Shown here: positions 17,270-31,468 of the stretch, one piece after another
Layout of the letters: each line of letters starts with the position of its first letter
Position numbering within the stretch: position 1 is the stretch's first letter
From: UBA4416 sp044238845
Lineage (GTDB): Bacteria; Bacteroidota; Bacteroidia; B-17B0; Aurantibacillaceae
DNA: 64,000 nt
Direction of reading: 5' to 3'
Assembly: GCA_044238845.1 (NCBI GenBank)
Contig: JBIICN010000008.1
Span: forward strand, 42,842 to 106,841
Position numbers and translations under genes: made by a program
The notes under the pieces: model-generated
Databases searched by the model: none
What the model was told of the DNA's origin: nothing
What the model saw: only the letters and a program-made list of their open reading frames with translations

Positions 17270-20200
17270 TTACTCATCAGCAGCATTAACTTGTTTCATT
17301 TTTCTTAAAAACATGTCACGTTTTGTTGGGCTACATGTTGTAAATTGAAATCCTGGGCCACTTTTTACATCTTGTTTTTTGTCTTTAGATTTTAATTCCT
17401 TTATGGCGATATTAAATTCAGCATTGCTACTCACCACACTCATTACCCCTTTAAAGTAATAGAAATAATACCATGTTTGAGGATCTAATTCGAAATATAA
17501 TGTGAAATTATCTCCGCCTTTTTTGCGTTGAATTTGAATATAGCCAGGTACTTGTTTGTAAATTTCAGCCTTGTTAATAGCTCCTAAGCCAATAGCACCA
17601 ACAGATAAGAATGAACGACTTGTTTTATCGTATCTCATCTCTGTATTGGTAATTAAAAATGTTTTTTCAAATTCATCAGGATATTTTTTAATAGAACCAT
17701 TTAAGTTTAAATCAGAAATTACTTTGTCGGCTTTATCTTTTCCAAGTATTTCGGTTATCCCTTTATTAAATACCTTATTACTAAAATCAATAGCGGGTAA
17801 TGTGTTATTATAAACTTCAACATCTTTTACCATTCTTTTTAATAAACCTTTATCAAAAAAGAAATCAATTGTACTCATTAATTCAAAGGTAGCTGAATCA
17901 TTGATAGTGCTATGTGTAGCGATACCTACTGAATTGAATTGAACTTGTCCTAAATCAGCACCCAAATTCATTTTACCTTCGGCGTATACTTTACAGTTTT
18001 CAGTGTTTAAACTAATATAATTTCCAGGTAAAGATTGTTCTACAAATTTTTCTTTGTTTGTAATTCTGTACTCTTTTGATTCTTTATCAAAACCTAAATA
18101 ACCATCAGAACTAATAACATCTACATCTTTTCTACCACCTCTTAAAGAAACGAAGGATGAATATACCATGTTTGTATCTTGTCCATAAATAATTGCAGAA
18201 CCAACAGGCTTTCCATTCATATCAGTTGTATTTGCGGGTAAAGGAATTAAAATGTCATTTGGATCAATTTCTCCATTAAATTTCAAATAAGCTTTTCCAA
18301 TTTTACCACAAGCATGAACAATTTTGGTTCCACCTTCGTAAGTCAAAAATTTGTTATTGGCATACAGATAAACTTTACCAGCAAAACTGAAGTAATCATT
18401 GAATTGGAATTTAGATTCTTCAGAAATATCACCCTCAGAAACAGTTTGACCTATCGTATCCGGCTTGATTTTATTAAATTTTATCAAATAAGGTTTTTGG
18501 TTTTCGTCTAAATATTGATAGTCTCCAGTCGCTAGGTAACTTTTTCTTCCAAAAATATTGGCTGTCACATTTCTAATATTATGGTATTTGGTAACAGTAT
18601 TAGCCATGATAATGGAATTTTTTAAAGTATCAATAACTGCATTTCTTTGAATAATAACTTTTCCAGAGTCTGGATACAATCGAGCATCTGCAACATTTAT
18701 AAAAGGCACATTAATACAAGAAATTATATATTTACGAAGATTGTACTTTGCAGCAGGTGCTAAAAATCTCAATGAGTCTTGCTTTGGATGTACAGAGATA
18801 AATTGAGGACCTTCTAAATCGAGGGCATTTTCAACACTTCCATCTAGTTTTTTATTCTCATCACCTAATTGAATTTCTTCCGTATCCATAAACCATTTAA
18901 ATCGCTCCATGTAAGCGATATATTGGTTTTTAGGGAACCTAACAATAGACGCATTTCCGTTAGCGACAAATTCGCCCACACGCTTATCTAAGTCCATTTT
19001 AGCATTAACATTGTCTGATGCGAAAGTTAAACCTTCTTCGCCTATAGCTTTTAGGTGAAAGTTTGCTGTATCAGAAAAATATTGATGTTGCTTAAACAAA
19101 ATATTGACAGCTTCAATATCTGCTTTAATCATGTCAACCACACCGTTTCCATGAAGTTCTTGAGGACTTAAAGAATAGCGACCTTTAAATGTACACTTAT
19201 TATTATATGTTTTAAATGGACTAGCTTTGTCAGATGCCAACATCAAATCTTTATACGGAACCCAATGAACATAAACAGTATCGCCATGCACTTGAGGAAA
19301 TTCAATTGGGTCAATCTGTTCTTTGATATCAAATGAAGTTGCTAAAGTATTCATACTATCAGGAAAGAAAATAAAATCTTTTGATTTAGTGGTAGAAGTA
19401 ATGAAATTTAAATCCCCATCGGCTCTTAAACCTTTATTACTTAATTTAATTTCATTTTCAAATTTTGCTTTTCCACCATATACTTGAAACCCACCAGGAG
19501 GAGTGCTTCTTACAAAACCTAATGAATAATCTTTTTGTAATTTAAGTTGTTCTCTAAAGGTAGGAAAGATACCAGCGGAAGAAAATTCGCCTTCAAAAAC
19601 TAAACCTTCATTTCTAAAGTTATCTAAACTATCCATGGTAAATGGATCGAGTTTGTAATAAAATTTATCGCGATTATAAACTCCTTTAAAAATAGTTCTT
19701 TTATCGTAAAAAGTATAACTTTCTTTAAAGCTTTGAAATTGTGGAAATGTCGGTGCCTTTCCAAATCCACTATGATTTTTTGGAGCATCAATTCTCAATT
19801 CACCATTTAAATTCTCAATAACAGTTTGTACCCTTCTAAATGGAAAGTTTCCATTAATATCTGGTTCACTTGAAACAACGTAAATACGACAAGAATCAAT
19901 AGTTTTCATTTTTAATTTAAACATATCATAATCAAAAACGAAATCTTTTCCATGAAACTCAAATTTTCCAGATGCCACTGTTCCAGAAAAATCAATGGTT
20001 CTATTTTTCTTTAATATTAATTCATTGCGTTTTGGAAAAATAAATACTTTTTGAGTATCACTCAATAAAATATTTTCAACCCCTCTTATCGTTATGTCAT
20101 ATGAGTTATTTACTAAACTCATAGTTGCATTATTTTGATTTGGAGCAAGTTTTCTATATTCTTCAGTAAAATAGGAGTGTATTGTTAAAATGTCATAATC

Positions 20201-21763
20201 TCTATCATGTTTTAAGTTTTTTATATAATCAAACAATCGGGGTTTTATAGTAACCAAATCTGTTTCGGGTTCATAATAAATTAAACCAAAAATGGCCATT
20301 TTAAAAATAATAGGTCTCAAGTCTACTGCTAAGTATTTTATATATTTTGCAAAGTCAACAACAGTAAATGTTAATACATTTCCGTTATTATTGTAATAAT
20401 CATTCATTTTTTGAACTGGGCTAACAGTTTCTTGTCCTTTAATAGCCTCTAGTCTCCCCCTCGAAAAGAAATCTTGTGATTCAAAAAAAGCTTCGCCTTG
20501 AGTATTATTTGGTAAGAAGTTAAATTCAATTTTAGGTTCATCAGTTTTCCAAACTAACTGTTCAAAATACATATCTACTTTGTGATAGGAGTTAAAATAT
20601 GGCGACTTTTCAAGTCCATCGTCAGTTCGTAAAAGAGTAACTGTTTTTTTTTCAACTTGGTACACAAAACTTAATCCAGGATGAATAATAGAGTCTTTTT
20701 CCAGATAAAATTTTACGGCGGCAGGTTTTGCATTTATTTTTTCTTTTGTCATTGAAAATGAACGCGCAGATATTTCTAAAAAACGCGCATTATTTCTTTT
20801 AAATAAAAGTTTTGCTGGGTTTTGTGCGTTACCAGAACCAACAAATTTATTACCACGCATTCCAAAACCTCCGTCATAATCAACATCTGGGTAAATATTT
20901 TTAACAACTAAACGTTTGCTGTATGAGTCAAAGCGAGGGTAGGTGGGGTCTCCGTTTTCGGTTACAATCTTGTCAGTTACTTTTCCCTTTTGAGGGACAT
21001 CAAAATATTGTTTTCCTATAAATGTTGCTGAATCTGAGTAGTATCCACCAGTCTTACAATCTAAATTAATTCTTACTAAATCTGCATAAACATCATCGCC
21101 AACACCTGTTCTTTTCCAACTTAATCTACCACCTTTTCCTGCAAATTTCCCAGTAGATGGGTAGTAGGTGCCTTGTACGCTTTCTATAGAAATTGAATCG
21201 CCTCTTGGACTTGAGCCAACTAATGTGAATTTTGGAAATATTACTTTTGGCACTGAATCAAATTCAAATTTATAATTTGTTTCTTGACTTCTATAGCTGT
21301 ATGTTGGCGACTTGTAGAATATATTATTTGAAAATATTGTTTCACTCATTTCTAAATACTCACCATAGTTTTTAAGGTTTTTCGAATTAAATATTTTTTC
21401 AATACATAATTGCCAATTATCAAATACTTCTGGGTTTTGTTTAGAGTCGATAAAATTAACTACTGAATTTAAATAGGTAATAAAATAAGGATATGGTTTT
21501 AATTTTCGTTGCAACATTGCATTACTCGTTTTATATACAGCCGACCTATATTTACTTGAGAAATCAGTTGTTTTCCATATTTTACTGAAATTTAAAACAT
21601 ATTCTTCAGCATCTTTTTTATTTGCAGAGTTATCATAAAAATAGTCATTCAATTCTTTGATATATTTTACAGAGTCAGAGCTGAATTGAGTTAATTTTTG
21701 CGCATAAGCAATACTTACAGTAATTGAAAGTACAGTAACAAGTAGGATTTTTTTTAATATCAT
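17270..21763 (-). CDS. Very large secreted protein of unknown function (1497 aa)
   Basis: A 1497-residue protein with a signal peptide (1-21, ending SIAYAQ). Residues 25-150 are helical; the rest is long and beta-rich, with many short, loosely repeated strands such as FAGKGGRLSW, LFKRNNARFLEI, FEGEFSSAGIFPTF and LHGNGVVDMIKAD. The repeats have the style of a filamentous or layered beta structure (similar in feel to OstA/LptA or adhesion stalks), but I see no recognisable domain, no TonB box and no T9SS tail. It ends with VNAADE. It is probably periplasmic or outer-membrane associated and looks conserved rather than degenerate. It is monocistronic; yajQ lies divergently upstream. Function not assigned. 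Confidence 0.75.
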   Translation of the reverse strand: MILKKILLVTVLSITVSIAYAQKLTQFSSDSVKYIKELNDYFYDNSANKKDAEEYVLNFSKIWKTTDFSSKYRSAVYKTSNAMLQRKLKPYPYFITYLNSVVNFIDSKQNPEVFDNWQLCIEKIFNSKNLKNYGEYLEMSETIFSNNIFYKSPTYSYRSQETNYKFEFDSVPKVIFPKFTLVGSSPRGDSISIESVQGTYYPSTGKFAGKGGRLSWKRTGVGDDVYADLVRINLDCKTGGYYSDSATFIGKQYFDVPQKGKVTDKIVTENGDPTYPRFDSYSKRLVVKNIYPDVDYDGGFGMRGNKFVGSGNAQNPAKLLFKRNNARFLEISARSFSMTKEKINAKPAAVKFYLEKDSIIHPGLSFVYQVEKKTVTLLRTDDGLEKSPYFNSYHKVDMYFEQLVWKTDEPKIEFNFLPNNTQGEAFFESQDFFSRGRLEAIKGQETVSPVQKMNDYYNNNGNVLTFTVVDFAKYIKYLAVDLRPIIFKMAIFGLIYYEPETDLVTIKPRLFDYIKNLKHDRDYDILTIHSYFTEEYRKLAPNQNNATMSLVNNSYDITIRGVENILLSDTQKVFIFPKRNELILKKNRTIDFSGTVASGKFEFHGKDFVFDYDMFKLKMKTIDSCRIYVVSSEPDINGNFPFRRVQTVIENLNGELRIDAPKNHSGFGKAPTFPQFQSFKESYTFYDKRTIFKGVYNRDKFYYKLDPFTMDSLDNFRNEGLVFEGEFSSAGIFPTFREQLKLQKDYSLGFVRSTPPGGFQVYGGKAKFENEIKLSNKGLRADGDLNFITSTTKSKDFIFFPDSMNTLATSFDIKEQIDPIEFPQVHGDTVYVHWVPYKDLMLASDKASPFKTYNNKCTFKGRYSLSPQELHGNGVVDMIKADIEAVNILFKQHQYFSDTANFHLKAIGEEGLTFASDNVNAKMDLDKRVGEFVANGNASIVRFPKNQYIAYMERFKWFMDTEEIQLGDENKKLDGSVENALDLEGPQFISVHPKQDSLRFLAPAAKYNLRKYIISCINVPFINVADARLYPDSGKVIIQRNAVIDTLKNSIIMANTVTKYHNIRNVTANIFGRKSYLATGDYQYLDENQKPYLIKFNKIKPDTIGQTVSEGDISEESKFQFNDYFSFAGKVYLYANNKFLTYEGGTKIVHACGKIGKAYLKFNGEIDPNDILIPLPANTTDMNGKPVGSAIIYGQDTNMVYSSFVSLRGGRKDVDVISSDGYLGFDKESKEYRITNKEKFVEQSLPGNYISLNTENCKVYAEGKMNLGADLGQVQFNSVGIATHSTINDSATFELMSTIDFFFDKGLLKRMVKDVEVYNNTLPAIDFSNKVFNKGITEILGKDKADKVISDLNLNGSIKKYPDEFEKTFLITNTEMRYDKTSRSFLSVGAIGLGAINKAEIYKQVPGYIQIQRKKGGDNFTLYFELDPQTWYYFYYFKGVMSVVSSNAEFNIAIKELKSKDKKQDVKSGPGFQFTTCSPTKRDMFLRKMKQVNAADE

Positions 21764-21922
21764 AAAAGTGATTTTTGTTCTTTATTCAAATATATTGATA
21801 GAGTTTAAGAAATGATACACATTTTACAAACAAAAATTTATACTTTTATCCATGTAAACTTAAATATTCAATAATTTGTTTTCATTAAATAAAAAAAAGC
21901 TAATCATTTTACTTTAAATTTT

Positions 21923-22411
21923 ATGCCATCATTTGATATAACAAGCAAAGCAGATCCACAAACATTGGATAATGCTATTAACGTAGCGAAGAAAGAAATT
22001 TTAAATAGATTTGATTTTCGAGATTCTAAAAGCGAAGTTGAATTGAATAAAAAAGATTTAATTATTTCAATCGTTACAGAGCATGATATGCGTTTAACAG
22101 CAATTATAGATGCTATTCATAGCCGAATGATAAAGCAAGGTTTAGACCCAAGATGTTTAGATGAAAGTAAGGCGCATTATCCATCAGGGATGATTATTAA
22201 AAAAGAAATTAAAATTCGTCAAGGCATCGAAAAAGAAGCTTGTAAAAAAATATTAAAAGATATAAAAGACAGTAAACTAAAAGTTACAGCTCAAATCATG
22301 GATGACATTATCAGAGTTTCAGGTAAGAGCATTAATGATTTGCAGGCCGTTATTGCGCTTTGCAGAAAAGGGGATTATGAAATTCCCTTACAATTTATAA
22401 ACATGAAATAG
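21923..22411 (+). CDS. yajQ: YajQ-family nucleotide-binding protein
   Basis: A 162-residue YajQ-family protein of typical length. The N-terminal MPSFDITSKADPQTLDNAINVAKKEI block and the C-terminal ISGKSINDLQAVIALCRKGDYEIPLQFINMK block (here with VSGKS) are characteristic. The fold is two RRM-like ferredoxin domains. Some members bind cyclic di-GMP and act as effectors; others bind RNA or GTP. No partner is apparent in the neighbourhood, which leads into the rRNA promoters. Confidence 0.93.
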   Translation: MPSFDITSKADPQTLDNAINVAKKEILNRFDFRDSKSEVELNKKDLIISIVTEHDMRLTAIIDAIHSRMIKQGLDPRCLDESKAHYPSGMIIKKEIKIRQGIEKEACKKILKDIKDSKLKVTAQIMDDIIRVSGKSINDLQAVIALCRKGDYEIPLQFINMK

Positions 22412-22578
22412 GAATGATGTCAAGTTGTTTTAATTAATAAATCGTCCTAAAATTATGTTTTTTCTTAAGACAGCGATTTTAACTAGTTGATAAACTGTTT
22501 TCGTTGAAAAATAATTATCAGAAAATCAATACTTTACAAAGAATATTAAAATCATTCAAAAAAATCTTGAAAAAGTTC

Positions 22579-22608
22579 TTGTGAGTAAAGAAAAAGTTAT
22601 TACATTTG
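22579..22608 (+). promoter_or_regulatory. rRNA promoter P1
   Basis: TTG (22579-22581), 19-base spacer, TACATTTG (22601-22608): an exact match to the Bacteroidota sigma pattern TTG-N19-TAnnTTTG. It is the first of two tandem promoters before the 16S gene. Confidence 0.8.
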
Positions 22609-22698
22609 CAGCCCGTTATTTGAGGTTGTAGATAGGAAGTAAGGAAAGAGGAGTTGGAGATTTATTTTAGAAAAAAGATTAAATTTTTTTAAAATAAA

Positions 22699-22730
22699 TT
22701 TGGTGGTTAGAAAAAGGTTATGTACTTTTG
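22699..22730 (+). promoter_or_regulatory. rRNA promoter P2
   Basis: TTTG (22699-22702), 20-base spacer, TACTTTTG (22723-22730), again TAnnTTTG. The sequences after P1 and P2 both begin GCA-ACCCG/GCAGCCCG, so the initiation regions are alike. P2 lies about 120 bp downstream of P1 and 260 bp upstream of the 16S gene. Confidence 0.8.
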
Positions 22731-22835
22731 CAACCCGCAAACGAAAAGCGGATAGTTCATTAAGAGATTTATTAGTATAAAAGTGATTTATCACGATAAA
22801 AACTAAAAGATATATTAGGTCAATTAATTGATCGA

Positions 22836-22844
22836 GTTCTTTGA
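22836..22844 (+). promoter_or_regulatory. boxA-like antitermination motif in rRNA leader
   Basis: GTTCTTTGA in the 16S leader, similar to the boxA core (TGCTCTTTA). The same nine bases recur before the 23S gene at 24950-24958, in a similar setting (followed by A/T-rich sequence with TTGA). This placement suggests NusB/S10 binding for antitermination or a role in processing. Confidence 0.5.
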
Positions 22845-22987
22845 AAAAATTGAAACCAAAAAATGTAGCAGATAACTCTGAATAAGGAGTGTACATCTGA
22901 ATATTGAGTAGTGATACTTAATAATAAATACATGCTAGACCCTGAACAGACATTCCTAGATATGAATATCTAGATCAAATTACTTTT

Positions 22988-24512
<1,525 letters not shown>

Positions 24513-24735
24513 TGGAGAAGCGTCTAGCGCTAAATGTAACAGATAGAAACTCTTTTAATAGGGTTACTGCTATTTTTTTGGAATCAATTTATTAACTGGA
24601 ATTAAAAAAACAAAACCCAAAAACGAGCCGATAGGGCTTTAATTAATGAGGAAAGGATTTTAGATTTAAGAAATAAGATTTAAGACTTTGGATGACAAAT
24701 CTGAAATCTAAAATCTAAAAATCTCAAATCGAAAT
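24513..24735 (+). other. 16S-tRNA internal spacer
   Basis: A spacer of about 220 bases without genes. Its second half (24660-24728) is low-complexity sequence built from variants of AAATCTAAAATCT and AGATTTAAGA, some of them mutually complementary, so it could fold onto itself during rRNA processing. Confidence 0.6.
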
Positions 24736-24809
24736 AGTCCCGTAGCTCAGTTGGTTAGAGCACTACACTGATAATGTAGGGGTCAGCGGTTCAAATCCGC
24801 TCGGGACTA
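24736..24809 (+). tRNA. tRNA-Ile (GAT)
   Basis: A 74-nt cloverleaf. Acceptor AGTCCCG (24736-24742) pairs with CGGGACT (24802-24808), the D-loop is TAGCTCAGTTGGTTAGAGC, the anticodon loop CTGATAA gives GAT, and the T-arm carries GGTTCAAATCC. CCA is not encoded (ACTAC follows). Usual position between 16S and 23S. Confidence 0.97.
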
Positions 24810-24828
24810 CTTAACAACTCGACATTTT

Positions 24829-24902
24829 GGGGGATTAGCTCAGCTGGCTAGAGCACCTGCCTTGCACGCAGGGGGTCAACGGTTCGAATCCGTTATTCTC
24901 CA
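24829..24902 (+). tRNA. tRNA-Ala (TGC)
   Basis: A 74-nt cloverleaf. Acceptor GGGGGAT (24829-24835) pairs with ATTCTCC with two G-T wobbles, the D-arm is TAGCTCAGCTGGCTAGAGC, the anticodon loop CTTGCAC gives TGC, and the T-arm carries GGTTCGAATCC. CCA is not encoded. It lies 19 bases after tRNA-Ile, as in most rRNA operons with this pair. Confidence 0.97.
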
Positions 24903-24949
24903 CATTTTAATTCGTAATTCTGAATTCTAAATTCGTAATTATGAAACCA

Positions 24950-24958
24950 GTTCTTTGA
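24950..24958 (+). promoter_or_regulatory. boxA-like motif before 23S
   Basis: GTTCTTTGA, identical to the motif in the 16S leader (22836-22844), located about 90 bases before the 23S gene. The duplicated position before each large rRNA matches boxA antitermination signals. Confidence 0.5.
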
Positions 24959-25047
24959 CATATTGAGAAAGACACGAGAGCAAAACAGTGATGTTTTGTG
25001 ATCAAATTAAACAAGAAATAAATATTATGATGCGTTAAGCATAACAT

Positions 25048-27933
<2,886 letters not shown>

Positions 27934-28091
27934 TTATGCGCATCCAATATTTTTATCTTTTTTAATGCGATAAACTCGTGTCTTTTTTCAAATATGTATT
28001 TATTAAAAAACTACGAATTACGAAGTTCGAATTGCGATGATAGGTTCTAAATCTAAAATTGTCAATCAAAAATCGTAAATCGTGATCCCTT

Positions 28092-28203
<112 letters not shown>

Positions 28204-28207
28204 TTTC

Positions 28208-28248
28208 AAAAACCCCCTCTATTTATTTAGTGGGGGTTTTTTGTTTTT
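28208..28248 (+). terminator. rRNA operon terminator
   Basis: A perfect 10-bp stem AAAAACCCCC / GGGGGTTTTT (28208-28217 and 28232-28241) with a 14-base loop and a T-rich tail, placed directly after 5S. Confidence 0.9.
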
Positions 28249-28343
28249 ATATGGGTTTTATTTTACTTCAAAGACGCGGAGATTTTGCGCTGAGAACGTC
28301 TTAGTCCATCTCCCAAAGTGAGAGAGAAATTCTGGTTTGTTTT

Positions 28344-28598
28344 TTATTCGGCTAAGTTGGAAAGATTCTCTAAAAAAATGCGAAGCTCGTTAAGTTTGTT
28401 GGCTGGTAATTTTTGCAAGGATTGAATTATGCTTCCTTTACTTTTTTCTTTCTTTAAATCCTGAAGGGAATGCGTTGACAATATATTTGTTTTATCGCTG
28501 TTGTTCCAAGTGAGCAGATCGTTAGGAGAATAGCCCAATAGTAAACACAGTTGTTCGAGGTGCTTAAAATTATTTGTGAAAGAAAATAAAACAGTTAT
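28344..28598 (-). pseudogene. Remnant of XRE-family HTH regulator (C-terminal part only)
   Basis: An open stretch of 84 codons bounded upstream by TAA (28599-28601) and lacking an ATG. The translation contains HLEQLCLLLGYSPNDLLTW, which matches the C-terminal helix pattern of Bacteroidota XRE regulators (the NDLLEW type), followed by a Lys-rich linker and a helix PANKLNELRIFLENL. The N-terminal helix-turn-helix that should precede it is missing, and the 120 bases upstream are AT-rich without a matching frame. A TTG at 28536 could allow a 64-residue product, but a broken gene is the simpler reading. Confidence 0.6.
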
Positions 28599-28723
28599 TT
28601 AAAAAGCGTGACTAATCTAGTTAAAGTTGGAACGCCACATTAAATATTTGGATTAAGGAATCAAAAAAATGTGAAATAGTAAAACGAGAAGATGTGGGGA
28701 TATTGAGAAAACTATAAAAGTTG

Positions 28724-29689
28724 CTAAACTCCCACCATTTTTTGTTTTTCGAAATCCCACACTTTTAATTTTAAACAAGCCCAAACATCTTTTGGGTTTA
28801 AAGATGTTGTTTTAGCTGTTCTCATTTCAGGAATAGCATCCCATACTTCTGGTAACCTGTAAAAGGGAATTCTAGAATTCATATGGTGTATGTGATGATA
28901 GCCAATATTTGCTGTTACCCAGTGCATAAATGGATTTAACGGCATATAGCTTGATGAATCTAAGGCAGCCCCTTCGTATGTCCATTCTTCATTTCCAACA
29001 AAAGTAACTGAAGGGAAATTGTGTTGAGCGTAAAACATATAACTACCCATAGCTCCAGAAATAAAATGTGGAATTGCACATAATAAAATCCAAGTTTGCC
29101 ACCCTAAAAAATAAAATACGGCTATTTGATAAGACAAATGAATGATTAGGCCAATTAGTGAATCGATATTTTTACTAAAGCGATTAATGATAGATTTAAT
29201 GCACATGCCATACATAAATGTGAAAATATAGCCAAACATAATGGTTAATGGATGTCTAATAAATAAGTAATGACGTTGTTCGTTTTTACTTAAACTTTCA
29301 AATTTTTGTTTGGTATACACTGGATATGATCCTATGCTGGCACTAAATAATTTACAATTGTTTTTATGGTGATAATCATGACTAGCACTCCAAATACCTG
29401 ATGGAGCTAAAACATAAAAACCAAATAATGTAAAAATAGCATTAGCTAAAGGAGATTTATCAAGTATGGCTTTGTGCTGATGGTCGTGGTATATCACAAA
29501 CATTCTAACAATAACTAATCCTGCAAATAGGCTGCAAAGTAATTTTAATGACCAATGGAAATTATAGACGGTTCCTAATAAAGAGGCAATTAATAATAAT
29601 AGTGTGCTAATTGTATAATACCAACTTTTTGCACGATTTTCTTTTGCAAATGGCTTAGTAGCTAGTATGAGTTGTTTGCCTTGTAACAT
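28724..29689 (-). CDS. Membrane fatty-acid desaturase
   Basis: A 321-residue membrane desaturase with the three histidine boxes that hold the di-iron centre: H68-D-H-Q-H72, H104-D-Y-H-H108, and H-H-I-H-H near residues 265-270. Membrane pairs lie around 25-62, 82-100 and 170-215. It introduces a double bond into acyl chains of membrane lipids using O2 and an electron donor, which is not encoded nearby. Carotenoid hydroxylases or ketolases share the fold, so the substrate is inferred. The gene is alone, transcribed toward the rRNA operon. Confidence 0.85.
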   Translation of the reverse strand: MLQGKQLILATKPFAKENRAKSWYYTISTLLLLIASLLGTVYNFHWSLKLLCSLFAGLVIVRMFVIYHDHQHKAILDKSPLANAIFTLFGFYVLAPSGIWSASHDYHHKNNCKLFSASIGSYPVYTKQKFESLSKNEQRHYLFIRHPLTIMFGYIFTFMYGMCIKSIINRFSKNIDSLIGLIIHLSYQIAVFYFLGWQTWILLCAIPHFISGAMGSYMFYAQHNFPSVTFVGNEEWTYEGAALDSSSYMPLNPFMHWVTANIGYHHIHHMNSRIPFYRLPEVWDAIPEMRTAKTTSLNPKDVWACLKLKVWDFEKQKMVGV

Positions 29690-29740
29690 TTATATTGCAA
29701 AGATACCATGTAAACTGAGTTTTTACAAAAAAGTTTACAT

Positions 29741-29772
29741 AAAAAAACACTGACATTTGCCAGTGTTTTTTA
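29741..29772 (-). terminator. Terminator of the subtilase gene
   Basis: Stem AAAAACACTG (29743-29752) / CAGTGTTTTT (29761-29770) with an 8-base loop. Read on the minus strand it ends in a T-run, 18 bases after the stop of the S8 peptidase gene. Confidence 0.85.
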
Positions 29773-29789
29773 TATTATTATTCAAATTA

Positions 29790-31379
29790 TTATTTTACCA
29801 TTTCCTGAGCCATTTTTACAGCTTCGTATAAGTTAACTATACCACCCGTTTTTGATAATTCACTAAATTCAATCATCTCATCTTTACTTCCAGGTTTTAT
29901 TACCTTTTTATCCTTGTAGGTTTTTATTGAAGTTTTATTTAAAATTTTAATTATTTGTTTTGGTGTTAGTGAGGGGAAATATGATTTTAAAACGGCTGCT
30001 ACTCCTGCAACAACTGGAGCTGCCATACTTGTACCACTCGCATCTTTATAAACATTTAAATCAGGCACTGTAGAATGAATATCAACACCAGGTGCAAATA
30101 AATCAACCGTTTTTCGTCCATAATTACTAAATGGCGCAGCTATTTCATCATCTGGTTTCCAGCTAAGTGCACCAATATCCATGAAATTTGATGCTACTTT
30201 TCCATTTTGCATTTTTTTGCATGGATAATGAATGATTTCGTCAATATCATCAGAAGCATTACCAGCCGCATGAATTAATAATACCCCTTTATTTTCGGCA
30301 TATTTAACAGCGTCATCTACAACTTTTTTGCCAGGAGAATATTTTTTTCCAAAACTCATATTTAAAATAACCGCTCCATTATCTACCGCATAACGAATAG
30401 CGTTAGCAATATCTTTATCACGCTCATCGCCATCTGGAACACAACGAACACTCATAATCTTAACATTATCAGCAACTCCATCAATTCCAATACCATTTTT
30501 TCGAGAAGCAGCAATTATACCTGCTACATGAGTTCCGTGAAAAGCTCCTGGTCCTTTACAATCACCATTACCATAATATTTTTCGGTCATATCATTGTAA
30601 TTATCACCCACGATAGAACGAGTGTCAACATTTAAATCTAAACGTGAGCCATCCATGGATTTTAAAGCTTCATCTAGCTGTTCTAGTAAATCATCAACTT
30701 CCATACCTGCAGCTCCTTGAGCAACAGCTATCATCTTACCTTGCTTATCTTTCTGATCTTTAGCATCAAAGACTTTTAAATCTTCTAAGGTTACTTTTGA
30801 GATACCTTTTTCTTTTTTTATTTTATCAACTACACCAGCAACAGCCTCCCTAATAAATTTGTATTGATTTGATTGCGCTTCAGCTTGAGCAAATTCTTTG
30901 TCATAATCGGCTTTTACAATTTGCCAATATTTAAATTCTTTTTTTTCTGCTTTAGATTTTAAATCAGATTCAGATTTGCCTTCGAATTTTGTTTTTAGAT
31001 CTTTGTATACACGGGTTAACTCTAAATTATCTTTTTCTACATTCTTTCCATCTTTACTTCCCATGAAATTCCATCCATGAATATCATCAATGTATCCATT
31101 TTTATCATCATCAATACCATTGCCAGCAATTTCTCCTGGGTTAGTCCACATTATATCTTTTAAATCCTCGTGCATGTAATCTACTCCGCTATCTAAAACA
31201 CCCACAATAATGGTCGTAGATTTTTTTCCTTTTAAAAGTTCATCGTAAGTTCTTTCTGTGCTTACACCATTAACGCCGTTTTTTTCGGCATCTAAATTAA
31301 ACCAGTTATCAGGTCGCTTGTTTTGTGCATTATTTGTTAACGCAAAAAATAAACAAGCTAGGATGGTAATTTTTTTCAT
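29790..31379 (-). CDS. Secreted subtilisin-like serine protease (S8)
   Basis: A 529-residue S8 peptidase with a signal peptide (1-19, ending TNNAQ). The catalytic triad is Asp63 (VLDSGVD), His281 (HGTHVAG) and Ser451 (GTSMAAP), with the oxyanion Asn374 (HAAGN). An insert of about 160 residues between Asp and His (about 110-270), rich in Lys and Glu and probably coiled-coil, is much longer than in subtilisin and is the odd feature. No T9SS tail is visible; the C-terminus ends soon after the catalytic domain, so it may act in the periplasm. The gene is followed by its own terminator. Confidence 0.9.
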   Translation of the reverse strand: MKKITILACLFFALTNNAQNKRPDNWFNLDAEKNGVNGVSTERTYDELLKGKKSTTIIVGVLDSGVDYMHEDLKDIMWTNPGEIAGNGIDDDKNGYIDDIHGWNFMGSKDGKNVEKDNLELTRVYKDLKTKFEGKSESDLKSKAEKKEFKYWQIVKADYDKEFAQAEAQSNQYKFIREAVAGVVDKIKKEKGISKVTLEDLKVFDAKDQKDKQGKMIAVAQGAAGMEVDDLLEQLDEALKSMDGSRLDLNVDTRSIVGDNYNDMTEKYYGNGDCKGPGAFHGTHVAGIIAASRKNGIGIDGVADNVKIMSVRCVPDGDERDKDIANAIRYAVDNGAVILNMSFGKKYSPGKKVVDDAVKYAENKGVLLIHAAGNASDDIDEIIHYPCKKMQNGKVASNFMDIGALSWKPDDEIAAPFSNYGRKTVDLFAPGVDIHSTVPDLNVYKDASGTSMAAPVVAGVAAVLKSYFPSLTPKQIIKILNKTSIKTYKDKKVIKPGSKDEMIEFSELSKTGGIVNLYEAVKMAQEMVK

Positions 31380-31468
31380 AATAATTGTATTTGTTATAAC
31401 AAGTTTAAGATTTTTTATTTGAATTAAACTGTTAATTTTTGTGAGTTGATATAGCTTATGATAAATGG

